Part shown: in pieces, positions 5,894-7,432 of the stretch
Position numbering within the stretch: position 1 is the first letter of the stretch
Layout of the letters: every line of letters starts with the position of its first letter
Assembly: GCA_002385745.1 (NCBI GenBank)
Contig: DGEC01000069.1
Span: forward strand, 1-7,432
Reading direction: 5' to 3'
DNA from: Firmicutes bacterium UBA3936
GTDB lineage: Bacteria > Bacillota > Dethiobacteria > Dethiobacterales > Dethiobacteraceae
DNA: 7,432 nt
Program-made: the position numbers and the translations under genes
The notes under the pieces: generated by a model
Told to the model about the DNA's origin: nothing
Databases searched by the model: none
The model's input: only the letters and a program-made list of their open reading frames with translations

Positions 5894-7288
5894 TTAATTT
5901 CCTGCACAGGCTTTTGCCTGCTCCCTTTGGTGCCTGCTATCGGCCTCCGCCTTTGTTTGGTTAAAGCAGCGTACTTCCAGGAAAACGGCACCCGCTGTCA
6001 GCAGGGCGGTAACCCCGTCAGCCGCTGGTTTGGCAGCCCAGACGCCATCCAGCATAAAAAAGTGCGAGAGGATAAAGTACAGGGGTATCAGCAGCAAAAC
6101 CTGACGGGCCAGGTTCAGAACAACGGCCTGGCGCGGTTTGCCAACAGCCTGAAAATAGTTTGAGCCAATAATGGTAAAGCCCAGGATTGGCAGCATTGCA
6201 TGGTTGATGCGCAGTGCCTTTGAGCCCATGACTAACAGTTCCGGGCTACTGTTGAAAATAAGAACCAGCTGTTTTGCAAACAGGCTGATGCCGGCAAAGC
6301 CTGCAAGGCAGATAACGGTTGCCATGGCTATTCCGTAGTAGAGTGTCTTTTTTACCCGCTCAAACTGTTTGGCACCGTAATTGTAGCCAATTATGGGCTG
6401 GATGCCCTGGCTGATGCCGAAGATGGGCATCATCAGCAAAGTGGAAACACTGTGGGAAACGCCGAAGGCTGAGATAGCCAGATCTCCGCCATATTTTAGT
6501 AAAACATTGTTCAGTATTACAACGGACAGGCTGGTGGAAATCTGTTTAAAAAAGGCCGGCAGGCCTACGGAGACAATATTCAACACCCAGTACAGGCGCA
6601 GTCTTAAGTTTTTCCGGCGAAATTTCAGCAGGCTGTTGTCTCTGAAAAAATAATGCAATACCCAGAAAGTTGAAACCGCCTGGGAGAAGACAGTTACCAG
6701 GGCCGCCCCGCCAACCCCCATATTAAAGCCGAAAATAAATACAGGATCAAGCACCACATTGATTATTGCCCCAATAACCATAGTAATCATGGCTGTTTTG
6801 GGGTTTCCTTCAGCTCTGATAAAGTTGTTGACACCCAGGCTTATAACCTGAAAAATAATGCCGGCAAAAATAATGCGCATGTATTCGCGGGCATAAGGCA
6901 GGGTCTGCTCCGTGGCCCCGAAATTGAGAAGCAAAAAATCAAGGAAAACAAGACCGAGCACGGAAATGACAACAGCAAGAATCACCAGCAAAACCAGGGC
7001 GTTCCCCATAATGCGCTCGGCTTCGTCCTTTTTTTTCTCTCCGAGACGAATGGAAATAAGGGATGTAGCTCCCACTCCGACAAGAGAAGTTAAGGCCATA
7101 ATCAAAAGCATTACCGGAAAACCGACGGTAACGCCGGCCAGCGCCAAGGTGCCCACTCCCTGGCCGATATAAATACGGTCGACCACATTGTAGATAGAGG
7201 TAACCATCATACCCACAATGGCCGGTCCGGAAAAGCGCATGATCAAGCTTGTTATTTTTCCCTCTTCCAGTTGTTTTGTTGATACCAA
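5894..7288 (-). CDS. MATE-family multidrug/metabolite efflux transporter (MepA-like)
   Basis: A 464-residue integral membrane protein of the MATE family, which exports drugs or metabolites using a sodium or proton gradient. The N-terminal signature is clear: GPAIVGMMVTSIYNVVDRIYIGQGVGTLALAGVTVGFP within about residues 20-57. About twelve hydrophobic segments can be counted in two similar halves. The second half has the recurring pattern PAFFKQISTSL and GISQGIQPIIGYNYGAKQFERVKK. The length is normal for the family, and the tail after the last segment is short and charged. Among bacterial groups it reads most like MepA. The start is TTG (complement of 7286-7288), 7 nt after AGGGGG; the first ATG would remove conserved N-terminal sequence. 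The gene is monocistronic as far as visible, with a strong promoter overlapped by operator-like dyads. Confidence 0.95.
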   Translation of the reverse strand: MVSTKQLEEGKITSLIMRFSGPAIVGMMVTSIYNVVDRIYIGQGVGTLALAGVTVGFPVMLLIMALTSLVGVGATSLISIRLGEKKKDEAERIMGNALVLLVILAVVISVLGLVFLDFLLLNFGATEQTLPYAREYMRIIFAGIIFQVISLGVNNFIRAEGNPKTAMITMVIGAIINVVLDPVFIFGFNMGVGGAALVTVFSQAVSTFWVLHYFFRDNSLLKFRRKNLRLRLYWVLNIVSVGLPAFFKQISTSLSVVILNNVLLKYGGDLAISAFGVSHSVSTLLMMPIFGISQGIQPIIGYNYGAKQFERVKKTLYYGIAMATVICLAGFAGISLFAKQLVLIFNSSPELLVMGSKALRINHAMLPILGFTIIGSNYFQAVGKPRQAVVLNLARQVLLLIPLYFILSHFFMLDGVWAAKPAADGVTALLTAGAVFLEVRCFNQTKAEADSRHQREQAKACAGN

Positions 7289-7295
7289 TTCAAAG

Positions 7296-7301
7296 CCCCC
7301 T
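7296..7301 (-). promoter_or_regulatory. Ribosome binding site that sets the TTG start of the MATE gene
   Basis: The minus strand reads AGGGGG, 7 nt before the TTG codon. No ATG or GTG lies at an equivalent distance, so translation most likely begins at TTG. Confidence 0.65.
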
Positions 7302-7336
7302 GCTTGTTTTTACATTCCAGGCAAAAAATACATATA

Positions 7337-7350
7337 GTTAGAAAACTAAC
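7337..7350. promoter_or_regulatory. GTTAG-N4-CTAAC dyad, candidate MarR/MepR-type operator
   Basis: GTTAG (7337-7341) and CTAAC (7346-7350) form an inverted repeat around AAAA; a further T/A and A/T pair follows after one mismatch. The dyad covers about +1 to +14 of the predicted MATE transcript, a classic repressor position. GTTAG is the half-site reported for MepR, the MarR-family repressor of the S. aureus MATE gene mepA. The regulator itself is not in this window. Confidence 0.55.
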
Positions 7351-7361
7351 AATTTAATTGT
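7349..7361. promoter_or_regulatory. Second dyad over the MATE -10 element
   Basis: ACAATT-T-AATTGT is a 13-bp dyad, perfect around a central base, that overlaps the -10 hexamer and touches the GTTAG dyad. It could be part of an extended operator, or partly a by-product of an AT-rich -10 region. Confidence 0.35.
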
Positions 7362-7386
7362 ATGTCTAAACTGCTTGTTCTGTCAA
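7357..7386 (-). promoter_or_regulatory. Strong sigma-A promoter of the MATE gene
   Basis: On the minus strand, a perfect -35 TTGACA (plus 7381-7386) and -10 TACAAT (plus 7357-7362; 5/6) are separated by 18 nt. The start of transcription should be near 7350, giving a leader of about 62 nt. A promoter this close to consensus would normally need repression, which fits the dyads next to it. Confidence 0.85.
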
Positions 7387-7432
7387 TACTTTTCCCATGC
7401 TTGCCCATAAATGGTTAATTGCAAGTTTTATT

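Overview
The window looks like ordinary chromosome of a Gram-positive, probably spore-forming Clostridia-class Firmicute. The clues are strong GGAGG-type ribosome binding sites, TTG start codons, an AbrB-type transition-state regulator with the clostridial CxxC...CxxC tail, a DegV fatty-acid-binding protein, a DUF3887-type lipoprotein hydrolase, sigma-A-like promoters and compact intrinsic terminators. Base composition is mixed, with GC-rich genes and AT-rich intergenic DNA. The genus cannot be fixed from the sequence alone. I see no mobile element, CRISPR array, tRNA or rRNA.

Layout, left to right. (1) Minus-strand block 1-2453: recQ (TTG start), then a 103-codon gene of unknown function, a weak terminator, and the first 27 codons of a TrkA-type potassium-uptake regulator that runs off the left edge. 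(2) Divergent intergenic region 2454-2672: it holds a 17-bp inverted repeat (16/17 matching) whose two arms each lie exactly 43 nt from the start codon of the flanking gene. Each arm begins with a sigma-H-like -35 motif. (3) Plus-strand gene 2673-4046: a secreted lipoprotein with a DUF3887-like domain and a C-terminal alpha/beta hydrolase with a complete Ser-Asp-His triad. It ends in a strong bidirectional terminator. (4) Minus-strand pair: a DegV-family protein (4471-5325) followed by a small CxxC protein resembling the NifU C-terminal domain (4142-4384). A good sigma-A promoter and a perfect 16-bp palindrome lie upstream. (5) abrB (5557-5835, plus), divergent from degV. (6) A 16-bp-stem hairpin, then a convergent MATE efflux gene (5894-7288, minus). 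Its promoter, near-consensus with TTGACA/TACAAT, carries a GTTAG-N4-CTAAC dyad over the predicted start of transcription, which looks like a MarR/MepR-type operator.

The genes cover unrelated housekeeping and envelope functions: DNA repair, potassium homeostasis, lipid handling, growth-phase regulation and drug or metabolite export. There is no sign of one new multi-gene system. The most interesting material is regulatory: the paired elements between recQ and the lipoprotein gene, the operator-like dyads before the MATE gene, and the palindrome before degV. The small CxxC protein is the most interesting of the poorly characterised proteins.
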